DNA of 64,000 nucleotides, taken from assembly GCF_037176765.1 (NCBI RefSeq), contig NC_090034.1:72795955-72859954 (forward strand). The letters run 5' to 3'. This document shows positions 21,724-33,534 of this stretch, piece by piece. Under the pieces are notes generated by a model. The model ran no database searches, had not been told where the DNA came from, and worked only from the letters and a program-made list of their open reading frames with translations. The stretch's first letter is position 1. Every line of letters begins with the position of its first letter. The position numbers and the translations under genes were made by a program. The DNA is from Anolis sagrei (lineage: Eukaryota > Chordata > Lepidosauria > Squamata > Anolidae).

Positions 21724-22434
21724 CAGCGTTTTCCAACCGGGGTCGGGATTTCTGGAGGGTCGTGAGGGGGTGTCAGAGTGGTCACCAAAGACCATCAGAA
21801 AACACAGTATTTTCTGTTGGCCATAGGGGTTCTGTGTGAGAAGTTTGGCCCAATTCTTTCATTGGTGGGGTTCAGAATGCTCTTTGACTGTAGGTGAACT
21901 ATAAATCCCAGCAACTACAACTCCCAAATGTCAAGGTCTCTTTCCCCCTAAACTCCACCAGTGTTCACATTTGGGCACATTGAGTATTCATGCCAAGTTT
22001 GAGTCCACAATGCTCTCTGGATGGAGGTGAACTCCAAAACTCAAGGTCAATGTCCACCAAACCCTTCCAGTATTTTCTGTTGGTCATAGGAGTTTTGCGT
22101 GCGAAGTTTGGTTCAATCTCATTGTTGGTGGAGTTCAGAATTCCCTTTGATTGTGGGTTAACTACAAATCCCAGCAACCACAACTCCCAAATGACAAAAT
22201 CAATCTCCCTCAACCCCACCAGTATTCAAATCTGGGCATATCGGGTATTTGTGCCAAATTTGGTGCAGTGAATGAAAATACATCCTGCATACCAGATATT
22301 TACCTTACGATTCATAACAGTAGCAAAATTACAGTTATGAAGTAGCGACAAAAAATAATGTTATGGTTGGGGTTCACCACAACATGAGGAACTGTATTAA
22401 GAGGTTGCGGCATTAGGAAAGTTGAGAACCACTT
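21724..22434 (+). mobile_element. Non-autonomous hAT element
   Basis: It begins CAGCGTTTTCCAACCGGGGT and ends AAAGTTGAGAACCACTT. The exact 8-bp duplication CAATAGAC flanks it at 21716-21723 and 22435-22442. One internal module is shorter than in other copies. Confidence 0.93.
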
Positions 22435-22442
22435 CAATAGAC

Positions 22443-23180
22443 ACTCCCTACCCTTCAACTAGTTGGTTATGGTTATGGTTTTGGTTCCACTTTCACTTCG
22501 TCTACTCTGGGGGAACTCTACAGCTTGACCAGAGCCTTCTATGAGCCCAACCATCTTCTCTCCAGTAATTTACAATCTACTGAGGCTCTTTTGGCTAAGA
22601 AGCCAGAATGGAAATTTCCCTGACTGTCGAAAGCCTACTGGTGCAACCCTGTCCCACCCAAAAAAAAAGCCCACCACTGGAATTATCTGTGTCTTCTGCC
22701 ACCCAAGCCAAGAAGAAGCACCCGAAGAAAGAGAGCATGGGGGCACACTTTCACACAGAGAAAGGGAGCATGGTCTTTCTCTGCCTTCCTTTATCGAGCA
22801 GATCAAAGCCATTCCTGCCCATAAGAGCCTCTCCTTGGGGCTGTTCTGCGACTCCACCCTTGCCTCTCTCTTTTTTACAGTTAGAGCCCAACTGCATCTT
22901 CAGGTAGCAGCCCTCTTGCTTCAGGGCATCACCTTTCCCCCTCCCTCCTGCAAGGGAGTGCCTGTGATTTCAGAAGAGCCGGAAAGCTGCACACTAGCAT
23001 GCATCAACCTGCTTTCTCTCTGATCTCCTTGCTTAGACTTGTGTGTTTGCTGGCTTTCCAGTTCCCATCTCACAGCATGCCAGCGAGTGGCCTGTGGGTG
23101 CCACATTCTCCCCGCTCCCAACTTTCTACCACCCTTAGGAGGGGAAAAACTCAAACACAACTTAAGACCACAAGTACAAA
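22443..23180. other. Apparently single-copy DNA downstream of SFN
   Basis: No repeat of the families in this window and no recognised exon. ORFs up to 160 codons here have no motif. It lies beyond the poly(A) signal of SFN. Confidence 0.5.
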
Positions 23181-23203
23181 AAAGGCAGGCATGAAAGTGA
23201 ACT

Positions 23204-23209
23204 TTTATT
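23204..23209 (-). terminator. SFN: Poly(A) signal of SFN
   Basis: AATAAA on the minus strand, 687 bases beyond the SFN stop codon, in single-copy DNA. It implies a 3' UTR of roughly 700 nt. No AATAAA-type hexamer was noticed closer to the stop. Confidence 0.65.
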
Positions 23210-23895
23210 GGGGAAGAATACTGTAGCACACCACCTCAGTAACACCACAATAACAAAAGACCCACTTGAGAGTTTTGTTCTGAACCCACTCAGAAGCATC
23301 CATCCCGTCCCGTCAGCAAAGGCCCGCCACCACCCTCATCTTGCAACAACAGGATGCTGGGAATGAGAAAACCCTGCACGATAAGAGGTGCCGCACACGG
23401 CACAGGCGACTGACTACCCTGGTTTAACTCTTCCAATACTATTTTGGTATTTTTGCCATGCAAAACAATTTTTCTGGTTGTCACTTTTTGATTTGGGGCT
23501 CCCGTATGTAAATAATTAAACATTGAGAAAGATACGTATACCTAACTCAGTCCCACATGACAGATCAGGAAGACCATCGGTTAACTGGATGCTGCTGCCG
23601 AGTACAAGGGTTTGTACAAACCAAGGAACTCGAGGCCATGGGGCGGAGAGGACAATGCAAACCAGGAACACCAGGGCCAGGGACAGCAGCAACCCCAAAG
23701 ATGCCACACTCGAGCAAGGCTGGGCAAACGTGCAAGTCCCATGTGTAGAATCAGTCCCCTTTGTTGCTGTCAAAATCCAGCTAGAACTTTCAGGATCTGA
23801 GGACACATCTTATAAAAATGGGATGGGTAGGGAGAGGAGAGGGGTCGAAGGAAGACGGCGATGGGGAGTTACCATCCTTCAGGGGATTGAAAAGT

Positions 23896-24636
23896 TCAGT
23901 TCTTTGGCTCTTCGCCAGCCTCTCCCCCTTCTTCTCCTGAACACTCCGCCGTCCATAGCGTGAGGTTGTCTCTGAGAAGCTGCATGATGAGAGTGCTGTC
24001 TTTGTAGGAGTCTTCGCTGAGTGTGTGGAGGTCTCCCATGGCCTCGTCAAAGGTGGTCTTGGCCAGCTTGATGGCGTCTTCGGGAGCATTGGCAATCTCA
24101 TAGTGGAAGACCGAGAAATTTAGGGCAAGGCCCAAGCGGATGGGGTTTGTGGGTTGCATTTCCTTCTTGCTGATGTCCATCGCCTCTTGGTAGGCTTTCC
24201 GGGCGTTATCAATGATCTGTTTGCGATTGTCACCGGTAGCCACCTCAGCCAGATAGCGGTAATAGTCACCTTTCATCTTCAAATAGAAAACTTTGCTCTC
24301 CGCATCGCTGGCTTTTGGGATGAGGTGCTTGTCCAGTAGGCCTAAGACAACGTTGCAGACGTTCTTCAGCTCCTTCTCAATCTTCTCCCGGTACTCATTA
24401 ACCAGCTGAGCCTTGTCGTCTCCTTCCTCGGTCTTGTGCTCAATGCTGGAGATGACCCTCCAGGCAGACCTCTGGCAGCCCACAACATTCTTGTAAGCGA
24501 CAGAGAGGAGGTTGCGTTCTTCGTTGCAGAGTTCGGATTCATCCTCGACCACTGCCTTCATGAAGTCAGCCATGTCTTCGTAACGCTCGGCCTGCTCAGC
24601 CAGCTTGGCCTTCTGTACTTGGTGGTTCCTTGCCAT
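23896..24636 (-). CDS. SFN: 14-3-3 protein sigma (stratifin)
   Basis: An intact 246-codon, single-exon 14-3-3 protein (human sigma has 248). It is a dimeric cytoplasmic adaptor that binds phosphoserine/threonine motifs; in mammals sigma is epithelial and a p53-induced G2/M regulator. The start [20 protein letters not shown] was chosen over an in-frame 63-codon upstream extension because it fits the family N-terminus and has a good context (ACAATGG). Seen directly: signature [11 protein letters not shown] (41-51), phosphate-binding K49, R56, R127 and Y128, and [20 protein letters not shown] (211-230). Sigma identity rests on M200, D202 and H204 in [11 protein letters not shown], where other isoforms usually have I, E and D, and on the single-exon structure. 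Differences from human: two residues shorter near 70-76, Ala184 where human has the JNK-site Ser186, and Cys at 37 instead of 38. No other host gene lies within about 20 kb on either side. Confidence 0.97.
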   Translation of the reverse strand: MARNHQVQKAKLAEQAERYEDMADFMKAVVEDESELCNEERNLLSVAYKNVVGCQRSAWRVISSIEHKTEEGDDKAQLVNEYREKIEKELKNVCNVVLGLLDKHLIPKASDAESKVFYLKMKGDYYRYLAEVATGDNRKQIIDNARKAYQEAMDISKKEMQPTNPIRLGLALNFSVFHYEIANAPEDAIKLAKTTFDEAMGDLHTLSEDSYKDSTLIMQLLRDNLTLWTAECSGEEGGEAGEEPKN

Positions 24637-24843
24637 TGTGGGAGCTGCGGATGGGATGTGCTGGGCAGGGAGGCTGGCTTTGAGAGGGATCAGGCAGCTG
24701 CTTGGAGAGCCGACAGAGTCTCTGCTGAGCTCAGCTGCTGGGATCGGCTTTTGGCTTGGCGTCTCAGCCCAGAGCGAGAACAAGGCGTGGTGAAAAAAGA
24801 AGCTCCCAGTGAACCCTTCCCCCACTTCCTATGTGCAGCCTCA

Positions 24844-24853
24844 CCTTAAAAGG
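24844..24853. promoter_or_regulatory. CArG-type element upstream of SFN
   Basis: CCTTAAAAGG is an exact CC(A/T)6GG serum-response-factor consensus, 208 bases upstream of the SFN start codon. On the minus strand it also contains TTTTAA and could act as a weak TATA element. The match is seen; a role is inference. Confidence 0.4.
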
Positions 24854-25245
24854 AAAGTGGCAGTGATTCACCTTGGAGCGAAACAGTGAATGAACGCATA
24901 CCTGCTCAGGATGAGGAAATACAGACAACTGGGAGACCTCTTGGGTAATAGCCTGCTGGTCTTAGACTATGGCCCCTGAAGATCCAGGGCTTAGATGAGA
25001 GTCCTCTTCCCTCCAGGAGGCACTGCGCATGGGCCTACCATGCAACCCTACCACCAGTCCTCTTCTAATGTACTTTCCCATTCTCTGTCCTGCATTTACT
25101 ACTAATTTAATGGGTCTTTGTGGCATTGCCTTGCCTTCTATATGGGAGGCATGGTTTGAAAATCAGCAGAGTCACATGGTCAAGCATTTCCTGAAATGTA
25201 CTGCCAGGAAATCAGAAGACCCTTCTTTCTTGGGAGGAGAGTAAT
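24854..25245. other. Upstream flank of SFN, no further feature
   Basis: Single-copy-looking DNA. I looked for paired p53 half-sites by eye and found none convincing. Confidence 0.4.
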
Positions 25246-25752
25246 GACCAATCTTGATAAAAGAGGGAAGAGTAGAGGTCATACTGGCAACGAAGATCTG
25301 CATAGTTAAAGCAATGGTATTCTCAGTAGTAACCTATGGATGCGAGAGCTGGCCATAAGGAAGGCTGAGTGAAGGAAGAGAGATGCTTTTGAGCTGTGGT
25401 GTTGGAGGAAAATTCTGAGAGTGTCTTGGACTGCAAGAAGATCCAACCAGTCCATACTCAGGAAATAATGCCCGGCTGCTCACTGGAGGGAAGGATATAA
25501 GAGGCAAAGATGAAGTACTTTGGCCACATAATGAGAAGACAGGAAAGCTTGGAGAAGATCATGATACTGGGGAAAACGGAAGGAAAAAGGAAGAGGGCCA
25601 ACCAAAGGCAAGATGGATGGATGGATGGTATCCTTGAAGTGACTGGCTTGACATTGAAGGAGCTGGGGATGGCCATGGCCAACAGGGAGCTCTGGCATGG
25701 GCTGGCCCAGGAGGTCACAAAAAGTCAGAAGCGACCAAATGAATAAAGAACA
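25246..25752 (+). mobile_element. BovB (RTE) LINE 3' end
   Basis: Encodes the RTE C-terminus, including MKYFGHIMRRQESLEKIMIL and VTGLTLKELGMAMANRELWH, with ATGAATAAAGAACAACTGC at the 3' end. The coding part carries stops and a frameshift (for example in the SWP* segment near 25355), so it is dead and 5'-truncated. Confidence 0.93.
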
Positions 25753-26443
25753 ACTGCTACTGAGCTATGGAGTGGAGTATCTTGAATACTCTAAATGGGG
25801 GGTTCCTCATATTTCTTGAAATATTTATAACCCATTTCAGTTAAGTCTTAAAAGTGCCACAGGGTTCCTTTGTTTCTTTTTGGCTAAAAGCGTATTAAAC
25901 AATTGAATAATTATTATTGTGTTATTTATTTATACAGTACACCCCCTGTACCCACAGACCAACACCTGTGATTTCACCTACTTGCATCTGATAAAATCTG
26001 TTTTCTAGGTCCTCCAGATGATTCCATGGAGTGCCCTGGAAGACCCAGAACATCCCTTTCTAGGAATTTGCTAGGTACTCTGGGGCGATTCTATGGTAAT
26101 TCACGTAAATAGGATTCACTATTATCCACTCTTTCCACAGTACGTGACTATGGGTATTGTACCGGATTTTGCAGTTTTCCCAGCTCTGGGACCCAGGGCA
26201 TCTTACAAAGTTTAGACAAATACTGTACAGTTACATTCTACATAAGTCATATAAAGGTAGAATATAATTGAACAATGGGAACTCCTGCTACTTGCCAGCA
26301 CATCTACTAGTGTCCAGGGAAGCCACTGCATATGTGGTGATGGCACATCAATCTCCCACTAGTTGCCATTGTGCAGTGGGCATGCACATGTAGCCATGTC
26401 ATGGTAGTCCCTACGTTCATCATAATAGTTCTATTTCCCATAC
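25753..26443. other. No feature recognised
   Basis: No supported ORF or shared repeat apart from short A/T-rich runs. Confidence 0.45.
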
Positions 26444-26451
26444 ATGTAAAT

Positions 26452-26586
26452 CAGTGGTTCTCAACCTGTGGGTCTCCTGGTATTTTGACCTACAATTCCC
26501 AGACATCCCAGTCAGTTTACCAGCTGTTAGGATTTCTGGAAGTTGAAGGCCAAAACATCTGGGGACCCACAGGTTGAGAACCACTG
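26452..26586. mobile_element. 135-bp hAT-type MITE
   Basis: Inverted termini CAGTGGTTCTCAACCTGTGG and CCACAGGTTGAGAACCACTG are perfect over 20 bp or more. The 8-bp duplication ATGTAAAT flanks it at 26444-26451 and 26587-26594. Confidence 0.95.
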
Positions 26587-26594
26587 ATGTAAAT

Positions 26595-27465
26595 CCAGTC
26601 ATGGAGATGTAAGTCCTATTCTGAATTCTTGTCCTCAGTTGTTGGACAGATGTATACAGCCATCCCTCAATATCTACAGAACTTGTTTTTATGAATTTAA
26701 CCATCTTTAACCTACTTTGGTGTACGTTGGGGATCACAGTGGATATCAAGACCCCACTGTAAGAAGAGGCATATCTTCAATTATTGAGATCCCAAGAAAT
26801 GTAGGACTTCAGATCCAACAGAGCAATCTTACATGTGCTTCGTCAAATCACTGATGTGTTGATGGCCATCAGCTTAGATGACATTAAAATGGATTAGACC
26901 AGGAATGAGGAACAAGTGACTCCCAAGCTTTTATTAGACTTGACTTCTAGTGGTTTTGACCACTGGTTATGCTGGCTGTGGCTGATGGAATTGGAGTCCA
27001 ACATTACCTTGAGGCCTTAGGGTCTCTCACCAGGATTAGATTTTTGCCTAATCCTTCAAACGTAACAGGTGAATGGATGAGAAATTTGCCTTTGTGTCTA
27101 GGGAAGAGCTTCGGAGAGGAAGAAGTAATTATCGGCTCATTTAGTGCATAGCTAGTGAACCCCTTTGGTTTCTGGTGCTTGGAAAAAATACCTTTTTTGA
27201 GGATACCACTCAAAAACCCCCAGACTGCTTGTTGAGCGAGTGGGCTTATTAACAAAAGACCCTCCCCATAAAAGTACAGCAGAGTAACTTATCATGACCC
27301 AGCAGCAGTAGCCCAAAGTGATAAAAAGAACAAAAATACACAGATCAATCTTTTCTCTTCCATAGGAGGCTTTTCTTTATAGCAAAATAATGGTTGCACT
27401 ATTTACAAGAACAAGGTTTCTATAACACAAATGAAGTTCTTTACACTTCCTTTGTTGCTTCCACA
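26595..27465. other. No gene recognised
   Basis: Single-copy-looking sequence; short ORFs on both strands have no motif. Confidence 0.45.
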
Positions 27466-27479
27466 TTGAATTTCTTCTT

Positions 27480-27541
<62 letters not shown>

Positions 27542-28938
27542 ACTTTATTTGTACCCCGCTAGCATCTCCCGAAGGACTCGATGCGGCTTACAAAGGCCAA
27601 GGCCTCAACATAACAAAAGCAAACAATAACAATACGATGCAAGCAAATTAAAAACATAAGCAATAACACAACAAAACATTACACTATTATGCAATAAAAT
27701 CAGGGCCGGGCCAATGATGGGTACAGGTTAAAAAAAGTGCTGGGTGTGAGAGGTGGTATGTTGGAATTCTGGGCAAGTGCAGTGTGCAAAGAGTCTTAAA
27801 CTCTAATAAAGTGCTTCTGGGACATAGTGCTGGAGGTTATCCTATTCTGGAAAGGCACATCGGAATAACCAAGTCTTCAAGTTCTTCCTAAAGACTGCCA
27901 ACGTGGGTGCTAGTCTAATGTCTTTGGGGAGGGTGTTCCACAGTTGGGGGGCAACCACAGAGAAGGCCCTGTTCCTCGTGCCCACCAAACGCGCCTGCAA
28001 CGCAGGTGGGATCGCAAGCAGGGCCTCTCCAGATGAACGAAGTGAGCACGTGGGTTTGTAAACGGAGATGCGGTCACGCAGGTAGGCAGATCCCAAACCG
28101 TTTAGGGCTTTGTAGGTAAGCACCTGCACCTTGAATTGGGCTCGGTAGGTAAACGGCAGCCAATGGAGCTCCTTAAACAGGAGGGTTGACCTCTCTCTGT
28201 AAGGAGCGCCAGTTAACATCCTGGCCGCCGCCCGTTGAACCAGTTGGAATTTCCAAGCCGTTTTCAAGGGCAGCCCCACGTAGAGCACATTACAGTAATC
28301 CAATCTAGAGGTGACCAAGGCATGGACCACCCCGGCCAAATCAACCTTGGCGAGGTATGGTTGCAGCTGGCGCACAAGTCTTAGTTGTGCAAAAGCCCTC
28401 CCGGACACCGCCAACGCCTGAGCCTCAAGCGTAAGTGATGAATCCAAGAGGACTCCCAAGCTGCGGACCTGTGACTTCAGGGGGAGTGTAAACCCATCCA
28501 GCACAGGTTGCCACCCTATACCCCGATCCGGTTTACGATTGACCAGGAGGACCTCTGTCTTGTCGGGATTGATCTTCAGCTTGTTCTTCCTCATCCAGAT
28601 AGCCACAGTGGCCAGGCACTCGTCCAGCACTCGAGGGGCCTCCTTGGAATTAGGTGGAAATGAGTAGTAGAGTTGTGTGTCATCTGCGTAAAGATGGCAC
28701 CTAACTCCAAAACTCTGGATCACCTTTCCCAGCGGTTTCATGTAGATGTTAAAAAGCATGGGAGATAGAATAGAGCCTTGCGGGACCCCACAGGTCAAAG
28801 GCCAGGGGTCCGAGCAGGCGTCTCCCAGCTTCACCATCTGAAATCGACCCTCCAGGAAGGACCGAAGCCACGAACGAACCGTGCCCCCAAGACCCATCCC
28901 AGAGAGTCGTCCCAGAAGGATACCATGATCGAACAGCT
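27466..28938 (-). mobile_element. L2-clade LINE, 5'-truncated, open frame
   Basis: On the minus strand it is open from about 28938 to 27842 and encodes DHGILLGRLSGMGLGGTVRS, an intact GVPQGSILSP, CHLYADDTQLYYSF and the C-terminus FRKNLKTWLFRCAFPE. It matches the copy at 10931-13694 closely but starts inside the reverse transcriptase. The tail is (TAA)n followed by (AAG)n at 27470-27540. The in-frame extension beyond 28938 belongs to the flanking LTR-like block, not to the LINE. Confidence 0.93.
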
Positions 28939-29354
28939 TCACTCTCACAGAATCTCCTCTCACACAAAAATTACACAGGAGCTTCACATAGTAGCTTTAC
29001 ACACAGCTTTATATATAAGGCCTTTAACCCGGGGCTTCTTTCACGGAAGCTTCTCACACCAGGCCTTCTCACACTCGGCCTTCTCATAAATTAAGGCCTA
29101 CCTCACAATGTGAAGCCTCCCTCACACAGAGGTTTCTCTCACAGACTAAGGCCTGCCTCACACTGTGAGGCCTTCTCAAAGACTGAGATCTTTCTCCCAC
29201 TGGGCAAACTAACACAGAGGCCTATTAAACTATAGGTATGCCAGCTTATATTGAACTACAGCTTTTGCTGAGTCATTGCATCCATTTGACCCTTTCAGTG
29301 CTTGACTCACATTTTTGTAATTAAAAATACCTAGTTAAATTTTAATATTTCTGA
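28939..29354 (-). mobile_element. LTR-like block, family A
   Basis: On the minus strand it starts TGTCAGAAATATTAAAATTT and matches 8931-9250, with repeated GTGAG...GGCC motifs. The L2 LINE abuts its inner end, so part of the block may be missing. Fossil, no coding region. Confidence 0.45.
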
Positions 29355-29651
29355 CAGACTGCAATGAGAATGGTGTTTGGGGGATTCTGGGTTTGAGGTC
29401 TTGCATCAGAGTGTAGCTCCATCCATGCAGTTCTACTTCCATCCACTTTAGCTGGTGGCTGCCCAGCTCCATCCGTCTCCTTCCCCCAGGAGCTCAGAAC
29501 AGCTGCATTTTCATCCCTGGAGAGCATCCCCAGCCTGCCAGGGTTTGGCAGCTCCTGGGAGGAGGACAGGAGGTCAAGGCAATTGCCCCCTGTGCCCCCA
29601 AAGCTGCCCTTGGGCCATGCATGTCTCTTATAGGGGGGAAGCTTGTATCCA
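29355..29651. other. No feature recognised
   Basis: Nothing supported. Confidence 0.4.
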
Positions 29652-29937
29652 GAGGCAGCCGTAGGTAATTTTCAATGATAAGCAAACGGTATTTTGGCGC
29701 CCCCCCCCCCAACCAATCACTGATATATATTTTCTGTTCATCGTGGGAGTTCTGTGTGCCATATTTGGTTCAATTCCATCATTGGTGGAGTTCAGAATGC
29801 TCTTTGATTGATACATCCAGTAACTACAACTCGCATATGTCAAGGTCTATTTTCCCCCAAGAGTGCCTCAAGAGCGCCCCTGGGCAAAATCAACTATACT
29901 GCAAGCGCTTACTTTGCGTAATGGTTGAGCCGCCCCT
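29652..29937. mobile_element. Short TIR element, CAGAGGC...GCCGCCCCT family
   Basis: Starts CAGAGGCAGCCGTAGGTAAT and ends TTGAGCCGCCCCT. Possible 9-bp duplication GCTTGTATC / GCTCGTATC (one mismatch) flanks it. A 9-bp duplication would fit Mutator-like elements, but the family is not established. The interior carries one ~135-bp module also found in the hAT family. Confidence 0.55.
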
Positions 29938-31091
29938 GCTCGTATCATTCCCCCAAACTCTTACTTTTGTGTAAACACCCCCAGACTCAGCCATGCTGAG
30001 CCTTAAATATGCTGCTCTGAGGAAGTGGATTTTAATCCAGGACAGGCCATGTTAATATAATGAACTTGTCGTTCTCAAAAGTGTTACAAGACTACTCTCA
30101 CCTTTCTTCATTTTCACATGGTGCAAGGAGAGTCTTCAGCCAACATTAACTTGCCTATTTTAAACACGTTTTTAAAGGCTTTAAAATTTATGTTTAAACT
30201 AATTTTTAATAGCACCTTTTACTGTATGGCTTGAATCCTATACTTAGCCCTGTCTAGAACAGACTCAGTGAATCACTGGAATTTACCTATGTGATGGATC
30301 ACCATTCAACCATTGTTTCAATGTGTTTGCTTTAGTTAAGATTAACCACTGTGATTCAGGCCAATGGCTTTTTAAACATTCTGTCTTACATATCGTTTTA
30401 ATTGTATTTTGCTTTTAACATGTCCTGGAAGCTGTCATGGGTCCCATATTGGGAGAAAGAAAGGGCGTTCATTAATTAGTTTGTCAGTTAATGGTTTGGG
30501 GGTTATGTTCTCGCCTCTTCTTTGTTATTTTCCCTCTCAGTTCCCAAAAAAGCCCTTCTCTTTCAGACTCGAACCTGTTGCTACTTGCTTCAGGAAGGCT
30601 CTTCTTCCTTCTAATGTTGCCAGAAAGGCGTGTAGGGGGCAAGGAGCCCAGCTTTATGACACATTCCTTGTGCAGCAGTGTGCTTGTGTGAGTCTTCCCA
30701 GGTGAGGCGGGGAGGGGACGGGTGGGGCTGGCGACTCCACTGCGCCACTTCAGCATGAATTGTCCTGTCAGGTGACTCATGCGGCTGATCTAAGTATGTG
30801 GGGTGAGCAAATCCTCCGTAGCATCTTAATCCAGTGACACAGACTCTGAAATATTCATGTCAAAGCCCAGTGATTTGGGGGAGGGGGGCAGGAGGGTGCA
30901 TGATAATCCATGGGGAAAGGCGAGAAAAATCTGCGATTTTCCCATAGTGCCAAGAAATAAATGTATTTGTCCAGTTTTACTAACTGAGTGGACAGGAAGC
31001 CAGGAGAGGACTTCTCAACCAACTTATCTGATCCTTTCCTCAATGCAGGGAATACAGTTGACAGCCAGGCCGGACCACGATCACCCAGATA
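29938..31091. other. No gene recognised
   Basis: Over 1 kb without a recognised repeat or exon. ORFs of 88-98 codons on both strands overlap each other and lack motifs. Confidence 0.45.
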
Positions 31092-31128
31092 ATGTTTGTT
31101 TTGCAGATGCCCAACTCTCACCTTAGGT

Positions 31129-31869
31129 CAGTGTTTCTCAACCTGGGGGTCGGGACCCCCATGGGGGTCACGAGGGGGTGTCAGAGGGGTCACCAAAGAC
31201 CATCAGAAAACATAGTATTTTCTGTTGGTCATGGGGGTTCTGTGTGGAAAGTTTGGTCCAATTCTATCGGTGGGGTTCAGATTGCTATTTCATTGTGGGT
31301 GAACTATAAATCCCAACAATTACAACTCCCAAATGACAAGGTCTATTTTCTCCAAACTCTACCAGTGTTCACATTTGGGCATATTGAGTATTGGTGCCAG
31401 GTTTGATCCAGATCCATCATTGCTTGAGTCCACAGTGTTCTCTGCAAGTAGGTGAACTACAACTCCAAAAAACTCAAGGTCAATTGTCCACCAGACCTTG
31501 CCAGTATTTTCTCTCGGTCATGGGAATTCTGTGTGCCAAGTATGATTCAATTCCATCATTGGGGGAGTTCAGAAGGCTCTTTGATTTTAGGTGAACTATA
31601 AATCCCAGCAACTCCAGCATTACCAAATGACAAAATCAATCACCCCCAACCTCACCAGTATTCAAATTTGGGCATATTGGGTATTTGTGCCAAATTTGTT
31701 CCAGTGACTGAAAATACATCCTGCATATCAGATATTTAGATTATGAATCATAACAGTAGCAAAATTACAGTTGTGAAGTAGCAACAAAAATAACATTATG
31801 GTTGGGGGTCACCACAACATGAGGACCTGTACTAAGGGGTCGCGGCATTAGGAAGGTTGAGAACCACTG
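31129..31869 (+). mobile_element. Non-autonomous hAT element, complete
   Basis: Ends CAGTGTTTCTCAACCTGGGG and GGTTGAGAACCACTG. The 8-bp duplication CCTTAGGT flanks it at 31121-31128 and 31870-31877. The unfilled counterpart (CCTTAAGT) is in the second duplication copy near 32979. Confidence 0.97.
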
Positions 31870-31969
31870 CCTTAGGTGATGTGTCACCTGGTCTGGCCCC
31901 CGAGGGAACCAAGAGCGGACCTCCAACGGTTCCACGGCACATCCAAAACTGCCCGTCCTCCTATTACTG

Positions 31970-32706
31970 CAGTGGTTCTCAACCTTTCTAATGACGCGAC
32001 CCCTTAATACAGTTCCTCCTGTTGTGGTGACCCCCAATCATAAAATTATTTTTGTTGCTATGTCATAACTTTAATTTTGCTACTGTTATGAATCATCATG
32101 TAAATATCTTATATGCAGGATGTATTATCATTTACTGGACTAAATTTGGCACAAATACCTGATATGCCCAGATTGATATGTCCAAACTGGTGGGGTTGGG
32201 AGTGGGGGATTGATTTTGTCATTTGGGAGTTGTAGTTGCTGGGATTTATAGTTCACCTAAAATCAAAGAGCATTCTGAATTCCACCAATGATGGAATTGA
32301 ACCAAACTTGGTCCCAGAACTCCCATGACCAACAGAAAATACTGAAAGGGTCTGCTGGACGTTGACCTTGAGTTTTGGAGTTATAGTTCACCTACATTGT
32401 GGACTCAAACAATGATGGATCTGGACCAAACTTGGCACGAATACTCAATGTGCCCAAATATGAACACTGGTGGAGTTTGGGTAAAATAGACCTTGACATT
32501 TGGGAGTTGTGCTTGCTGGGATTTATAGTTCACCTACAATCCAAGACCATTCTGAACCCTACCAACGATAGAATTGAGCCAAACTTCCCCCACAGAACCC
32601 CCATGACCAACAGAAAATACGATGTTTTCCGATGGTCTTTGGTGACCCCTCTGACACCCCCTTGCGACCCCCCTAGGGGTCCTTACCCCCAGGTTGAGAA
32701 AGGCTG
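31970..32706 (-). mobile_element. Non-autonomous hAT element, complete
   Basis: Opposite orientation to its neighbour. Flanked by the exact 8-bp duplication TATTACTG at 31962-31969 and 32707-32714. The unfilled counterpart is TATTCCTG near 33068. Confidence 0.97.
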
Positions 32707-32947
32707 TATTACTGCACCAAAGTGAAGAGGCATGTACTCTGCACGTTCTCAAGAGTCCCCTTCTAACTGAGGAGGATGAAGCAGGAGAAAGATAGCAAAG
32801 AGTTGAATCTCTCTGAAGATTAGCTGTTATTTGCCGGCTGTGCAAATGGCGGCAGTTGTGCATTAGGCCTAAAAGAACTGCCGCAGCCCACAGAAATCCA
32901 AAAGGCATATTTTGATTGGTATTAATACATTGTCTTCTTCATTGGTT

Positions 32948-33320
32948 TATGTTTGTTTTGCGGGCGCCCAACTCTCACCTTAAGTGTTATGTCGCCTAGT
33001 CTGGCCTCAGGGAACCAAGAACACATCTCTAAAGGTCCCATGGCACGTCCCAAACCGCTCATCCTCCTATTCCTGGGTTTTGGCACCAAAATGAAGGGGC
33101 ATGCCTTCTGCACATTCTCAAAAATCCCCTTCTGACCCAGGAGGACAATGCGGGAGAAAGACACCAAAGAATTGAATCTCTCTGAAGAGTAGTTTTTATT
33201 TGCCAGAAGTGCAAATAGCGGCAGTTTGTGCACTAGGCATAAAAGTACTACCGCACCCCACAGAAATCCAAAAGGCACATTTTGGCTGGTGTTAATACAT
33301 TATCTTCTTCATTGGTCTTT
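32948..33320 (+). repeat. Tandem duplication, copy 2 (no hAT)
   Basis: Uninterrupted copy of the unit described at 31092, diverged by an estimated 10-15 percent. It ends at CTTCTTCATTGGTCTTTGC. Confidence 0.88.
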
Positions 33321-33534
33321 GCTTTTTGATTGGCTCCCTATGACCAGGCAAACAAACAAGTGCAAAGCAACAGAAACTGGAATATATTGGACTTTTCATA
33401 TCTCCTTCTGATGTTCCTAGCTCTTGCTGAGATGTGCCCTAGCGGCACTGGGTTATCTCTTTGTTGCAAGTGAAAGCACAAGACTGTTGTGTAACAGTTT
33501 AGGGAGTTTCAGCGTGGGAATCATTCTTCTAGCT

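Larger units (their letters stand above)
31092..32947 (+). repeat. Tandem duplication, copy 1 (holds two hAT insertions)
   Basis: With the two hAT elements removed, this copy is about 370 bp and aligns end to end with 32948-33320. Shared marks are TGTTTGTTTTGC at the start, GAATCTCTCTGAAGA in the middle and CACAGAAATCCAAAAGGCA near the end. The nature of the unit is unknown; it has no coding signal. Confidence 0.88.

Noticed and set aside
24637-24825. In-frame 63-codon N-terminal extension of the SFN ORF
   Set aside because: The family N-terminus begins at MARNHQ, which also has a strong start context; the extension has no 14-3-3 similarity and is most simply 5' UTR.
28939-28987. N-terminal residues of the 381-codon ORF ending at 27842
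   Set aside because: They are translated from the adjacent LTR-like block; the LINE frame starts only at about 28938.
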